Source: Labilibaculum filiforme
Lineage (GTDB): Bacteria; Bacteroidota; Bacteroidia; Bacteroidales; Marinifilaceae
Length of the DNA stretch: 64,000 nt
Assembly (NCBI RefSeq): GCF_002843315.1
Contig: NZ_MVDD01000012.1
Span: forward strand, 1-64,000
Reading direction: 5' to 3'
The notes under the pieces: model-generated
The model's input: only the letters and a program-made list of their open reading frames with translations
Databases searched by the model: none
What the model was told of the DNA's origin: nothing
Part shown: piece after piece, positions 1 to 7,211 of the stretch
Layout of the letters: the number at the start of each line of letters is the position of its first letter
Position numbering within the stretch: the first letter of the stretch is position 1
Made by a program: the position numbers and the translations under genes

Positions 1-67
1 CTTCTATTGCAACTTTTGCTTTAAATGTTGAGCTAAATTTACGACGTGTTCTTTTCATTTTTTCCAT
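1..67 (-). CDS. IS3-family transposase OrfA, N-terminal fragment (cut by window edge)
   Basis: Reverse translation from 67 gives MEKMKRTRRKFSSTFKAKVA followed by IE, the typical start of IS3-family OrfA proteins, a basic stretch leading into an Hin-like helix-turn-helix of the HTH_Tnp_1 type. OrfA binds the IS ends and is usually joined to the OrfB integrase by a programmed frameshift. Only 22 codons lie in the window, so nothing can be said about integrity or the orfB part. The start could be the ATG at 67 or the one at 58. Confidence 0.7.
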   Translation of the reverse strand, partial: MEKMKRTRRKFSSTFKAKVAIE

Positions 68-164
68 GAGTTTAATTTACATTATTTTTCAATTAAGCTC
101 CTGGTCTAATTTTCTTAGGGTATTATACCTTTTTTGATTATAAATCATATCTTTTTTACAGTCC
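1..164 (-). mobile_element. Edge of an IS3-family insertion sequence
   Basis: The left edge of the window holds the beginning of an IS3-type orfA on the minus strand (67 down to 1) and about 90 bp of sequence upstream of it. Read on the minus strand from about 164, the sequence begins TGGACTGTAAAAAAGATATG, which looks like an IS terminal inverted repeat with the usual 5' TG. Only one end is visible, so the exact boundary (164 or 167) and the target duplication cannot be fixed. If this is right, the boundary lies inside the last codons of the neighbouring antitoxin gene. The family assignment rests on the OrfA N-terminus; the end position is inference. Confidence 0.6.
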
Positions 165-653
165 ACATTGAAGTAAGCTCTTATCCAGCTCATCTTTTTT
201 GTGATTATCAATATCATCACAATTTTTAATGTAGGAACGTAATAGCTCCAAATTACTTAGGCACATTTTTATTAATCGACCACTAGGCAGAGACGTAACT
301 CCTTCATTTTCAATGTTTGATATTGTATTCTTACTAAATCCTAATATCACACTTAATGTTGATGCTGCAATACGATATTTGTTTCTAAACTCTATAATTT
401 CATTAGGTGATACTGCACCTTTAGAAATTAAGTAAGCACTTTTAAGTGCTTTCATATTTCGATTTATTTGATCTTTAGTATAGTGCCTAACTTCTTTATT
501 CTTATTAATAATACCAGTATTTTCATCTACTTCGCAATCTAAATAATACGCTTCAGTAAATATCAATTTTGTACCCTTAAAAATCTTCTCTACAGATCTT
601 TGTAGTTCATTGGTGGGTTTGTTCTTTCTCGTTAGTATCTTTTTTGCTTCCAT
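156..653 (-). CDS. MqsA/HigA-like HTH antitoxin
   Basis: This is a 165-residue protein with a C-terminal Xre-type helix-turn-helix (about residues 80-130: SPNEIIEFRNKYRIAASTLS, then SKNTISNIENEG). This layout resembles the MqsA antitoxins, whose C-terminal half binds DNA; the N-terminal half here has no CxxC zinc motif, unlike classical MqsA. It starts 4 nt after the stop of the upstream toxin-like gene, giving the toxin-first order of mqsRA operons. It probably neutralises that toxin and represses the shared promoter at the palindrome 1097-1119. The last three codons and the stop overlap the presumed IS3 end, so the native C-terminus may have been longer or different. Family assignment is moderately sure. 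Confidence 0.65.
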   Translation of the reverse strand: MEAKKILTRKNKPTNELQRSVEKIFKGTKLIFTEAYYLDCEVDENTGIINKNKEVRHYTKDQINRNMKALKSAYLISKGAVSPNEIIEFRNKYRIAASTLSVILGFSKNTISNIENEGVTSLPSGRLIKMCLSNLELLRSYIKNCDDIDNHKKDELDKSLLQCGL

Positions 654-657
654 AATG

Positions 658-1038
658 TTAGTTTTTAAATGGTTGCTTCATTGGGAAATCTGGAATATGA
701 TTCGAAAAAATTAATATTTGTAAACCTTCTGCTTCAAGTCCATATTTTAAATAAATTTCAAGCTTCTCTTTTCCAACAAATGCACGAAAAGCACATACGT
801 TAAAATCAGCACTCCCTGATGGATCTATTCCTCTGAAATAATTCTCTGTGGAAAGATTTAGAATTGTATATTCGATATCATCTGCGTTTATGTCATACTG
901 AAGCATTAAATCTTCCAATTCAGAGCTGGCCTTACTTGTAAAGGTTATCGTAACACCATTTGAAATTCTTCTTCTTGTTTCGTTAATAAAATTTTGTATT
1001 AGGTCGATGTTATCAACTGTATATGGTAATTCCGTCAT
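658..1038 (-). CDS. MqsR-like type II toxin
   Basis: This is a 126-residue protein. The segment from about residue 48 (DINADDIEYTILNLSTENYF) to the end (LEIYLKYGLEAEGLQILIFS) has the spacing of the MqsR/RelE-like ribonuclease fold: helix, 'IL.LS..Y', a variable loop, then 'YLK...L.I.SF' beta strands. In MqsR the equivalent fold cleaves mRNA at GC-rich triplets. I infer a translation-blocking mRNA interferase, but catalytic residues cannot be assigned by eye. It is the first gene of a two-gene operon with the HTH protein, and its start lies about 35 nt from a good Bacteroidetes promoter carrying a palindrome. It could also be an unrelated RelE-superfamily toxin. Confidence 0.6.
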   Translation of the reverse strand: MTELPYTVDNIDLIQNFINETRRRISNGVTITFTSKASSELEDLMLQYDINADDIEYTILNLSTENYFRGIDPSGSADFNVCAFRAFVGKEKLEIYLKYGLEAEGLQILIFSNHIPDFPMKQPFKN

Positions 1039-1074
1039 CGGTATAGTCGTAGATGTGTTTATAAGTATTCAATA

Positions 1075-1106
1075 CAAATATATAGAATAAAATACTAAAT
1101 TCCCAA
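1075..1106 (-). promoter_or_regulatory. Promoter of the toxin-antitoxin operon
   Basis: On the minus strand TATATTTG (1082-1075) matches the Bacteroidetes -7 consensus TAnnTTTG exactly. A TTG (1106-1104) lies 21 nt upstream as the -33 element. The transcript would start near 1068, about 30 nt before the toxin ATG at 1038. Confidence 0.65.
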
Positions 1107-1119
1107 TGGTTGGGAATTT
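1097..1119. promoter_or_regulatory. Palindromic operator over the TA promoter
   Basis: AAATTCCCAA and TTGGGAATTT form a perfect 10-bp inverted repeat with a 3-bp centre (TGG). The palindrome covers the -33 element of the toxin-antitoxin promoter, so a bound HTH antitoxin would block RNA polymerase. This is the expected position for autoregulation. Confidence 0.7.
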
Positions 1120-1304
1120 ACTCTTGATAGATGATAATAAATTTCATTGATTTCCATTTCTAATTTGTTTTAAGACTTCCTACCTTTAGGACAACTTTAA
1201 GAATAAAGGAAAGAATATGAAACGTCCAAGTATAACTCTTTCTACACATAGAGAGATAATGATCTGGTAAGTTCCATAGGGCAAAAACTTGAAATTAGAA
1301 TCAG

Positions 1305-2102
1305 ATGAAAATACCTGCAGTCAATTTAATATACTTTTCCCCTACAGGAACAAGTAAAAAAATAGTGAAAGCGATTGGACAAGAATTAGGAGCGAAGCAA
1401 ATCAACGAGTTTGATATAACACCATTGTCTTTTGCTTCATCCGAAAATCCGAAAATTGAGAACGAGCTTTCAATTATCGCTATTCCTGTATATGGAGGAC
1501 GAGTGCCAGAGCAAGCTTTGGAGCACTTACAAAAATTTGAAGCTAAAAATGCACCTGTTGTGCTACTTGCAGTTTATGGGAATAGGCATTACGATGATGC
1601 CTTGCTTGAATTAAAAGATGCGGTATTAGAAATTGGATTTACACCTTTTGGTGCTGCAGCATTTATCGGAGAGCATTCTTTTTCGATTGAAAGTAAACCG
1701 ATAGCAGTAAATCGTCCTGATGAGGCTGATTTGTTAAAGGCTAAACAATTTGCAGAAGAGTTGTTGCTTAAAATAAAAGATGGAGAAGCAAATGGTTTTA
1801 AAGTTTGTGATGTTCCTGGAAATGTTCCTTACAAGGCAAAAGGGAATATGCCCGATATTGCTCCAACCACTATGGAAGAACTTTGCGATTTGTGTGGGAT
1901 GTGTGCCGATGTGTGTCCGGTTGATGTTATTAATGTGACCGATAAGGTTGTTACCAATGCGAAAGCTTGTATTCGTTGCTGTGCTTGTATTAAGGTTTGT
2001 TCTTCGAATGCTAGAGTGTTCGATAATGAATTGATTGATGGGATACGAGAAAGGCTCTTTACAAATTGTTCGGAGCGCAGAGAACCTGAATTTTTTATTT
2101 AG
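1305..2102 (+). CDS. EFR1-type flavodoxin / 2[4Fe-4S] ferredoxin fusion protein
   Basis: The 265-residue protein joins an N-terminal flavodoxin-like domain (residues 1-165; phosphate-binding loop SPTGTSKK at 12-19) to a C-terminal ferredoxin with two [4Fe-4S] motifs (Cys194, 197, 200, 204 in CDLCGMCADVCP; Cys222, 225/226, 228, 232 in CIRCCACIKVC). EFR1-family proteins of this design carry electrons between low-potential donors and unidentified partners in anaerobes. There is no signal peptide, so it is cytosolic. It stands alone, with the next gene 275 nt downstream. The extra Cys in the second motif (CIRCCAC) makes the exact ligand set uncertain. Confidence 0.85.
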   Translation: MKIPAVNLIYFSPTGTSKKIVKAIGQELGAKQINEFDITPLSFASSENPKIENELSIIAIPVYGGRVPEQALEHLQKFEAKNAPVVLLAVYGNRHYDDALLELKDAVLEIGFTPFGAAAFIGEHSFSIESKPIAVNRPDEADLLKAKQFAEELLLKIKDGEANGFKVCDVPGNVPYKAKGNMPDIAPTTMEELCDLCGMCADVCPVDVINVTDKVVTNAKACIRCCACIKVCSSNARVFDNELIDGIRERLFTNCSERREPEFFI

Positions 2103-2377
2103 AAAATAGAATTCAATATAAAATAGGAAGGATAGCAGGAGTGTTATTCTTTTTTTTGTCGCTATTCCTGATTTGTAATTAAGGACTAATGAGTTTCGAG
2201 TTTTTAATTCGGTTTTAAAGAAATAGGAGGATAAATCCGCAACTTCTCATCTGAAAGGCTCTAACTTACAGTAGTTTATGTTGTTGATTTTATTTGGTAT
2301 TAAAATTTTAATGTGTATGTTTTTGGTATTTGAAAAAACGATATCTTCGATTTGAAAATCAAGATAATTTTAAAAAT

Positions 2378-3334
2378 ATGATAGTATCAATTCTATTAAT
2401 TTTAGTAGGTTTTGTTTTGCTGATTAAAGGGGCTGATTGGATGGTTGGCGGATCGTCGGCACTGGCTAAAAAAAATAACATTTCGAATATTGCTATTGGT
2501 CTAACAATTGTTGCTTTTGGTACTTCGGCACCCGAATTAGTGGTGAATTCGTTCGCATCTTTTCACGGACATTCCGATATTGTATTTGGCAATGTAATTG
2601 GGAGTAATAATTTTAATTTATTTATTATTCTTGGAATTGTAGGATTGGTTTCTCCTATTGTGGTGCAGTCGAATACGGTTTGGAAAGAAATTCCGCTCTC
2701 CTTTTTCGCTGTTGTAATTTTATATCTACTTTGCAATAGCTTCTTGTTTCAGGAAAGTGCTGTACTTAGTCGTCTCGATGGACTTGTATTAATTGTAATG
2801 TTTGGGCTTTTCTTGTTTTACGTTTACAAACAATTAAAAACAGAAACTCATGCGCCCGAAATTGCAACAATACCAATGACCACACTTAAAATATGGAGTC
2901 TTATTGTAGTGGGTTTATCAGGATTGGTTTTGGGTGGGAAACTAGTTGTGGATAATACCGTTGAGGTTGCCTCAGGCTTGGGAGTAAGCGAAAAGATTAT
3001 AGGACTAACGATTGTTGCGGCGGGAACTTCATTGCCCGAACTGGTGACCTCGGTAGTGGCTGTCTTGCGTAAAAATAACGACATTGCAATAGGGAATATT
3101 ATTGGCTCCAATATCTTCAATATTTTTCTAATTCTATCTATTAGTTCCTTTATCCGACCTATTGAATTTACGACTTTATTCAATGTCGATCTTTCTATTT
3201 TAGCGGGAGGAACCATATTTTTATTTATCGCAATGTTTACAGGTGTAAAGAAGAAATTAGATCGATGGGAAGCTGCACTTCTCCTAATCAGTTATTTGGC
3301 TTATACTGCATATTTAATTAGCAAAGAGTTGTAA
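2378..3334 (+). CDS. Calcium/sodium antiporter, CaCA family (YrbG-like)
   Basis: This 318-residue inner-membrane protein has the two inverted alpha-repeats of the cation/Ca2+ exchanger superfamily: GTSAPELVVN with GNVIGSNNFN in the first half, and GTSLPELVTS with GNIIGSNIFN in the second. These acidic and Asn/Ser residues line the ion site. Ten or so hydrophobic segments are visible, and the length is close to E. coli YrbG (325). The frame stays open upstream to a TTG at 2330, but the ATG at 2378 is preferred because it gives the hydrophobic MIVSILLILVG start normal for this family. Likely role: exchange of Na+ for Ca2+ across the cytoplasmic membrane. It appears monocistronic. Confidence 0.88.
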   Translation: MIVSILLILVGFVLLIKGADWMVGGSSALAKKNNISNIAIGLTIVAFGTSAPELVVNSFASFHGHSDIVFGNVIGSNNFNLFIILGIVGLVSPIVVQSNTVWKEIPLSFFAVVILYLLCNSFLFQESAVLSRLDGLVLIVMFGLFLFYVYKQLKTETHAPEIATIPMTTLKIWSLIVVGLSGLVLGGKLVVDNTVEVASGLGVSEKIIGLTIVAAGTSLPELVTSVVAVLRKNNDIAIGNIIGSNIFNIFLILSISSFIRPIEFTTLFNVDLSILAGGTIFLFIAMFTGVKKKLDRWEAALLLISYLAYTAYLISKEL

Positions 3335-3401
3335 ATGTCTACTATTTCTAAGATTTTCCTGTTTATGTAGGCGGTGCTGATCATTCTAAAACAAAATTAC
3401 A

Positions 3402-4010
3402 ATGCAAATGAGAACTCTTTTTTTTATCCTGATTTGTTGTTTTCTTTCCATTGCTGGTCATGCGCAAAGTTTTTCGGATCGATTAGCCAAGGAAGCAATA
3501 AAGTTAACAGAACAAAGAGTTGTCTACGATCCTTCTTATTTTTCTATAGCTTATCCTAACGGAGATGTTCCTTCGGATAAGGGTGTTTGCACCGATGTAG
3601 TGATTCGAGCTTATCGAAAATTAGGTATTGATTTGCAGAAAGAGGTGCATGAGGATATGAAAGCCAACTTTTCTTTGTATCCTAAAATTTGGGGTTTACA
3701 ACATCCCGATAAGAATATCGATCATCGAAGAGTTCCAAATCTAATGCGGTTTTTCGAGCGACATGGAGAGGAGAAGCTCATAAGTAGAAATAATTCGGAT
3801 TATTTACCTGGAGATGTTGTTTGTTGGAATCTGGGAGGAGCAATTACTCATATTGGTATTGTAATTAATAAAAAATCTCAGGATGGAGACCGATATTTGA
3901 TTGTGCACAATATTGGTGCTGGTCAGGTAATTGAAGACTGCTTATTTGATTTTACCATTATTGGGCATTATGCGTATTCCAAGCAGGTTCGTACTATTTT
4001 AAATCTGTAA
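3402..4010 (+). CDS. DUF1287 secreted protein (YijF-like, NlpC/P60-type fold)
   Basis: This 202-residue protein has a Sec signal peptide (MRTLFFILICCFLSIAGHAQ). The whole mature part follows the DUF1287 pattern: YDPSYFSIAYPNGDVPSDKG, then VCTDVVIRAYR with a conserved Cys63, HEDM, NIDHRRVPNL, YLPGDVVCWNLGGAITHIGI, and a late VHNIGAGQ. DUF1287 is linked to the NlpC/P60 cysteine-hydrolase superfamily, so a periplasmic cell-wall or amide hydrolase is plausible, with Cys63 and the THIGI His as candidate catalytic residues. The substrate is unknown. The start may be ATG 3402 or 3408. No obvious partner lies next to it. Confidence 0.85.
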   Translation: MQMRTLFFILICCFLSIAGHAQSFSDRLAKEAIKLTEQRVVYDPSYFSIAYPNGDVPSDKGVCTDVVIRAYRKLGIDLQKEVHEDMKANFSLYPKIWGLQHPDKNIDHRRVPNLMRFFERHGEEKLISRNNSDYLPGDVVCWNLGGAITHIGIVINKKSQDGDRYLIVHNIGAGQVIEDCLFDFTIIGHYAYSKQVRTILNL

Positions 4011-4028
4011 GTGCATAATTTTCTTTAA

Positions 4029-4059
4029 AGCTTAGGTCAGTTATTCTCTGAATTAAGCT
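4029..4059. other. Stem-loop in intergenic region
   Basis: AGCTTA..TCAG pairs with CTGA..TAAGCT around a 7-nt loop, with a 2-nt internal mismatch on each side. No T-run follows, so it is not a typical intrinsic terminator. It could still mark the 3' end of the DUF1287 transcript. Confidence 0.35.
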
Positions 4060-4145
4060 AAGTTGCCCATGTCTGGGAATGACTTACTTCTAAATGCCTA
4101 TTTTAGGTTGAAAAGTGCAAGCTATATTTTAAACGTTAATAAAAG

Positions 4146-4155
4146 TGAACGTTCA
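4146..4155. promoter_or_regulatory. TetR operator, first copy
   Basis: TGAACGTTCA is a perfect 10-bp palindrome in front of the DoxX-tetR-SDR operon. It sits about where the -33 box should be relative to the perfect -7 box at 4178-4185. A near-identical site lies at 5911-5920; over TGAACRTTCATTMAT the two agree at 13 of 15 positions in the same orientation. Confidence 0.65.
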
Positions 4156-4177
4156 TTCATTTTGTGAATTATTTGTT

Positions 4178-4185
4178 TATATTTG
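4178..4185 (+). promoter_or_regulatory. -7 promoter element for the DoxX-tetR operon
   Basis: TATATTTG matches TAnnTTTG exactly, about 40 nt ahead of the ATG at 4226. No clean TTTG occurs at the right distance; the palindrome 4146-4155 occupies that place. This position rules out the upstream GTG at 4145 as translation start of the DoxX gene. Confidence 0.55.
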
Positions 4186-4225
4186 TTCTATCAAAATAAC
4201 AAAAGACAAAAACGGAACGAATAGA

Positions 4226-4612
4226 ATGAAGAATATTTCAAATACAATATGGACCGGGGTTAGATTCTTCTTCGCTTTTTTTATGATAATGGGCGGGGTG
4301 CAGCACTTTTTAAAACCAGATTTCTATCTGCCATGGGTGCCAGAATTTTTACCTTTTCCGGTACTAGTCATTTATTTGTCGGGAATTGTTGAGATTGGTT
4401 TAGGGCTCTTACTTGTTTTTAGAAGGTATACGAGAATAGCTGCTATTGGCATTTTTGTATTAATGCTTTTGTTTTTGCCGATTCATATTTGGGATATTTT
4501 CTCAGATGATCCGGCAATTGGATCGCAGAAAGCAGCCTTAATTCGATTGCCATTTCAGTTTCTTTTTATGGCAATAGCCTGGAAGATCAAACAAGTTTCA
4601 GAAAAATTTTAG
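4226..4612 (+). CDS. DoxX-family membrane protein
   Basis: This 128-residue inner-membrane protein has four hydrophobic segments and the DoxX/MauE-like pattern: RFFFAFFMIMGGVQHFLKPD at the first helix, then a Gly-rich IVEIGLGLLLVF helix. DoxX-like proteins are thought to be quinone-linked or to act with redox-stress proteins; the exact function here is unknown. The open frame extends back to a GTG at 4145, but the promoter and operator lie inside that extension, so ATG 4226 is chosen. It heads an operon with tetR (17 nt downstream) and an SDR gene, so it is probably repressed by that TetR. Confidence 0.8.
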   Translation: MKNISNTIWTGVRFFFAFFMIMGGVQHFLKPDFYLPWVPEFLPFPVLVIYLSGIVEIGLGLLLVFRRYTRIAAIGIFVLMLLFLPIHIWDIFSDDPAIGSQKAALIRLPFQFLFMAIAWKIKQVSEKF

Positions 4613-4629
4613 TAGTAAGATTGAGCAAT

Positions 4630-5208
4630 ATGGCAATAAGAGAGAAAAGTAAGGAGAAACGGAATGCCTTGTTAAAAGCCACCTTGAATTTGGTGAATAA
4701 TAATGGTTTTCATGATGCTCCAATGTCTAAAATAGCAAAGATGGCCAATGTGTCGCCTGCAACTATTTATATCTATTTTGAGAACAAACAGGACCTTATT
4801 AATCAACTTTATTTGGAGTTAAAAATATCCTATACCGAGCAGGCTTTTAAAGATTATTCGGAGAATATGCCGGTGAAAAAGGCTTTTGAATTAATTTGGT
4901 ATAATATTGCTAATTACAAACTAAAACAGGTCGATGAGGCTTGGTTTTTAGCTCAATGCGATAATACCACGATGATTGATGAGAATAGCAGACAGGAAGG
5001 TTTAAAACATTTGCAACCCTTGTTGGATTTATGGGAAAAGGGACAGAAGGAAGGCATTATTAAAGATGTGTCACCATATCTTCTTTATGCTTACGCTATT
5101 AATCCATTGGCTTTTTTAATGAATATGCAAAAGCGAGAGCTTTACCAATTAGATAAAGAGAGTTTGAAACAAGCTTTTCAGGCTTCCTGGGATAGCATTA
5201 GAATATAA
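4630..5208 (+). CDS. TetR/AcrR-family transcriptional repressor
   Basis: The 192-residue protein has a typical N-terminal TetR DNA-binding domain (residues about 5-50; GFHDAPMSKIAKMANVSPAT, then IYIYFENKQDLI) and a variable helical ligand-binding C-terminal part. A TTG at 4621 is a possible start; the ATG at 4630 is preferred. It lies between a DoxX gene and an SDR gene (5-nt gap), and the palindrome TGAACRTTCA occurs before this operon and again before the MDR-type reductase at 5943. I infer that this repressor controls both and is released by an electrophile or other small molecule. The ligand cannot be read from the sequence. Confidence 0.9.
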   Translation: MAIREKSKEKRNALLKATLNLVNNNGFHDAPMSKIAKMANVSPATIYIYFENKQDLINQLYLELKISYTEQAFKDYSENMPVKKAFELIWYNIANYKLKQVDEAWFLAQCDNTTMIDENSRQEGLKHLQPLLDLWEKGQKEGIIKDVSPYLLYAYAINPLAFLMNMQKRELYQLDKESLKQAFQASWDSIRI

Positions 5209-5213
5209 TTGAT

Positions 5214-5876
5214 ATGGGTAAAAGAGCCATTTTATTGGGAGCGAGCGGATTAACAGGGAAAATTCTCTTGAATCGGCTTTTGGAAGACGAAACTTACGAT
5301 AGCATTCGAATATTTACTCGAAGAAGTTTAGGTTTAAAGCATGATAAGCTAAAAGAATATGTTGTAGACCTCTTACAGTTAGAGAATTACAAAGCTGATT
5401 TTGTTGGCGATGAAGTATTTTGCTGCATTGGAACTACAGCTAAAAAAACCAAAGACAAAGCCATTTATCGAAAGATTGATTTTGGTATTCCTGCAACAGC
5501 GGCAAGCTTGGCTAAGGCAAATGGAATTAAAAGTTTCCTTGTAATTTCGGCATTAGGAGCAAATGCAGAGAGCACTATCTTCTACAACAAAACAAAGGGC
5601 GAAATGGAGCAAGCAGTTTTAGGTCAGGAGATTATAAATACTTATATAGTAAGACCTTCATTAATTAAAGGAAAAAGAGATGAAGATCGCTTGGGTGAAA
5701 CAATAGGTGCTATTGTTATGAAGGTGTTCCGTCCGTTTTTATTTGGGAAATGGAAAAAGTATCGGGCCATTGAGGCAGAAACAATTGCAAATGCATTGCA
5801 CGCTCTGGCTCAGTCAAAATCAAGTGATAAAATCATTGAATCAGACAAAATACAAGAAATTGGAGCCTATCTATAA
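5214..5876 (+). CDS. NAD(P)H-binding atypical SDR (HTATIP2/TIP30-like)
   Basis: This 220-residue Rossmann-fold protein has the nucleotide loop GASGLTG at residues 9-15, the FCCIGTTAKKT strand-loop, a conserved VISALGA, and YNKTKGEME, which supplies the Tyr-x3-Lys pair of the extended/atypical SDR class. Related bacterial proteins are annotated as NAD(P)H-binding oxidoreductases; substrates are mostly unknown. It is the third gene of the DoxX-tetR operon, and its stop codon lies inside the stem of a terminator. It most likely takes part in a TetR-controlled redox or detoxification response. Confidence 0.85.
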   Translation: MGKRAILLGASGLTGKILLNRLLEDETYDSIRIFTRRSLGLKHDKLKEYVVDLLQLENYKADFVGDEVFCCIGTTAKKTKDKAIYRKIDFGIPATAASLAKANGIKSFLVISALGANAESTIFYNKTKGEMEQAVLGQEIINTYIVRPSLIKGKRDEDRLGETIGAIVMKVFRPFLFGKWKKYRAIEAETIANALHALAQSKSSDKIIESDKIQEIGAYL

Positions 5877-5895
5877 GTGATAGATGGGTTTTTTT
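5866..5895 (+). terminator. Intrinsic terminator after the SDR gene
   Basis: CCTATCTAT and ATAGATGGG pair (one G-T wobble) around a 5-nt loop, followed by seven T. The stem includes the stop codon of the SDR gene. It separates the DoxX operon from the next operator and reductase gene. Confidence 0.75.
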
Positions 5896-5908
5896 ATCCT
5901 CGAAAGAG

Positions 5909-5922
5909 AATGAACATTCATT
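5909..5922. promoter_or_regulatory. TetR operator, second copy
   Basis: AATGAA-CA-TTCATT is a perfect 6-bp inverted repeat with a 2-bp centre. It contains TGAACATTCA, nearly the same as the site at 4146-4155, and lies 20 nt before the ATG of the reductase at 5943. This indicates shared control by the TetR protein at 4630. Confidence 0.65.
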
Positions 5923-5942
5923 AATAAAAAAAAGAAAATAAA

Positions 5943-6935
5943 ATGAAAACAATACAACTAAATAGCAGACCGGTAGGAATACCTAAATTATCAGATTTCA
6001 AATTTGTAAGCGAAGAGCAAGAAAAAATTGCAGATGGTGAAATGCTTTTGAAGGCGTCGTATATTTCTGTTGATCCTTATTTGAGGGGACGAATGATGGA
6101 AGGCAAATCGTATATTGAACCTTTTGAGTTGAATAAAGCAATAAGTTCCGGGATGATTGCGGAGGTTATGGAATCAAAATTGAATGGTTTTAGCAAAGGC
6201 GATTTTGTATCAGGAATGCTGGCATGGAAAGAAGTACAGGTTTCGAATGGCGAAGGCTTACTAAAGGTAGATGCGCAAAAAGCTGCCTTATCTTCTTATT
6301 TGGGAGTGCTGGGAATGACTGGTTTAACGGCTTATTTTGGCTTGTTGGAAATTGGAAAGCCAAAAGCGGGAGAGACTGTTGTAGTTTCTGGAGCTGCAGG
6401 TGCGGTAGGTGGAATTGTAGGTCAAATTGCAAAGCTGAAGGGTTGTCGTGTGGTTGGTATTGCAGGTAGCGACGAGAAGGTGAATCAGTTGGTTTCTGAA
6501 TTTGGTTTCGATGCCGCAATTAATTACAATACAAGCGAGAATATGACACAAGCAATTGCAGAGGCTTGTCCTAATGGAGTGGATGTTTATTTCGACAATG
6601 TAGGTGGTGAAATTTCCGATGGAGTAATGATGAATGTGAATCGTTTTGCACGAATTATAGTTTGTGGCGCAATATCCATGTACAATGCTACTAGTGTGCC
6701 TATGGGACCAAGAGTGCAACCCATACTAATTAAGAATTCGGTGTTGATGCAAGGTTTTATTGTTTCCAATTATATGGAGAAATTTGGAGAGGCAATTCCA
6801 CAGTTGGCTAAATGGTTACAGGAAGGAAAACTAACATCCACAGAAACTATAGTAAAAGGTTTTGAAAATACTCCACAGGCTTTTATCGATCTTTTCGAAG
6901 GAAAGAACAAAGGTAAAATGATCGTAAAGATCTAA
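5943..6935 (+). CDS. NADP-dependent oxidoreductase, MDR superfamily (CurA/PTGR-like)
   Basis: The 330-residue protein matches the zinc-free medium-chain reductases that reduce alpha,beta-unsaturated ketones and aldehydes (curcumin reductase CurA, prostaglandin reductase/LTB4 dehydrogenase). Visible features are the N-terminal SVDPYLRGRM, the nucleotide-binding loop SGAAGAVGGIVGQIAKLKGC, and YFDNVGGEISD. Length fits the family (about 330-345). It is a separate transcription unit between a terminator (5866-5895) and a hairpin-rich intergenic stretch, with the TGAACATTCA operator just ahead. The likely job is NADPH-dependent removal of reactive enones; the natural substrate is unknown. Confidence 0.88.
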   Translation: MKTIQLNSRPVGIPKLSDFKFVSEEQEKIADGEMLLKASYISVDPYLRGRMMEGKSYIEPFELNKAISSGMIAEVMESKLNGFSKGDFVSGMLAWKEVQVSNGEGLLKVDAQKAALSSYLGVLGMTGLTAYFGLLEIGKPKAGETVVVSGAAGAVGGIVGQIAKLKGCRVVGIAGSDEKVNQLVSEFGFDAAINYNTSENMTQAIAEACPNGVDVYFDNVGGEISDGVMMNVNRFARIIVCGAISMYNATSVPMGPRVQPILIKNSVLMQGFIVSNYMEKFGEAIPQLAKWLQEGKLTSTETIVKGFENTPQAFIDLFEGKNKGKMIVKI

Positions 6936-6986
6936 TTTATTTATCGAGCTTATAAGTATAGGTTCGATAATAAATGAACGGGTTTT

Positions 6987-7049
6987 GTCAGCCTGCCGTT
7001 AGGCGTGTTGCTAATTCCAAATCGGAGTGCAAATAAGGATCAGGCTGAC
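6987..7049. repeat. Inverted repeat with long loop
   Basis: GTCAGCCTG (6987-6995) and CAGGCTGAC (7041-7049) form a perfect 9-bp inverted repeat separated by 45 nt. The inner part has a second short hairpin (GCCT/AGGC) and a T-rich run follows at 7053-7059. It may terminate the reductase transcript or be an interspersed repeat unit. Confidence 0.45.
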
Positions 7050-7060
7050 TTGATTTTTTG

Positions 7061-7088
7061 CATTCTTTTTTATCTAAGAAAAAGAATG
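7061..7088. terminator. AT-rich hairpin, possible terminator
   Basis: CATTCTTTTT and AAAAAGAATG form a perfect 10-bp stem with an 8-nt loop. It directly follows the inverted repeat 6987-7049. The U-rich arm is part of the stem, so terminator activity is uncertain. Confidence 0.35.
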
Positions 7089-7211
7089 AGCCCAGCGGCT
7101 TGAGCGAAAAAAGGGAATGAGTTATTGATGACTTTTATCATGTAAATCAGTAAGTTATTATAATCTTAAGGAAAATAAATACTAATAATAAACAAATAAA
7201 TTTTAATAGAT

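Noticed and set aside
1217-1270. 17-codon frame MKRPSITLSTHREIMIW with an AAGGAAAGA stretch before it
   Set aside because: It is too short to support; it could be a leader peptide or a remnant before the flavodoxin-ferredoxin gene, but nothing else backs it.
2330-2377. Upstream TTG start for the Na+/Ca2+ exchanger
   Set aside because: It adds a charged 16-residue tail not typical of the family; the ATG at 2378 begins directly with the first membrane helix.
6190-6769. Several long open frames on the minus strand inside the CurA-like gene
   Set aside because: The plus-strand gene has clear motifs and full family length; the antisense products are His/Gln/Ser-rich shadows.
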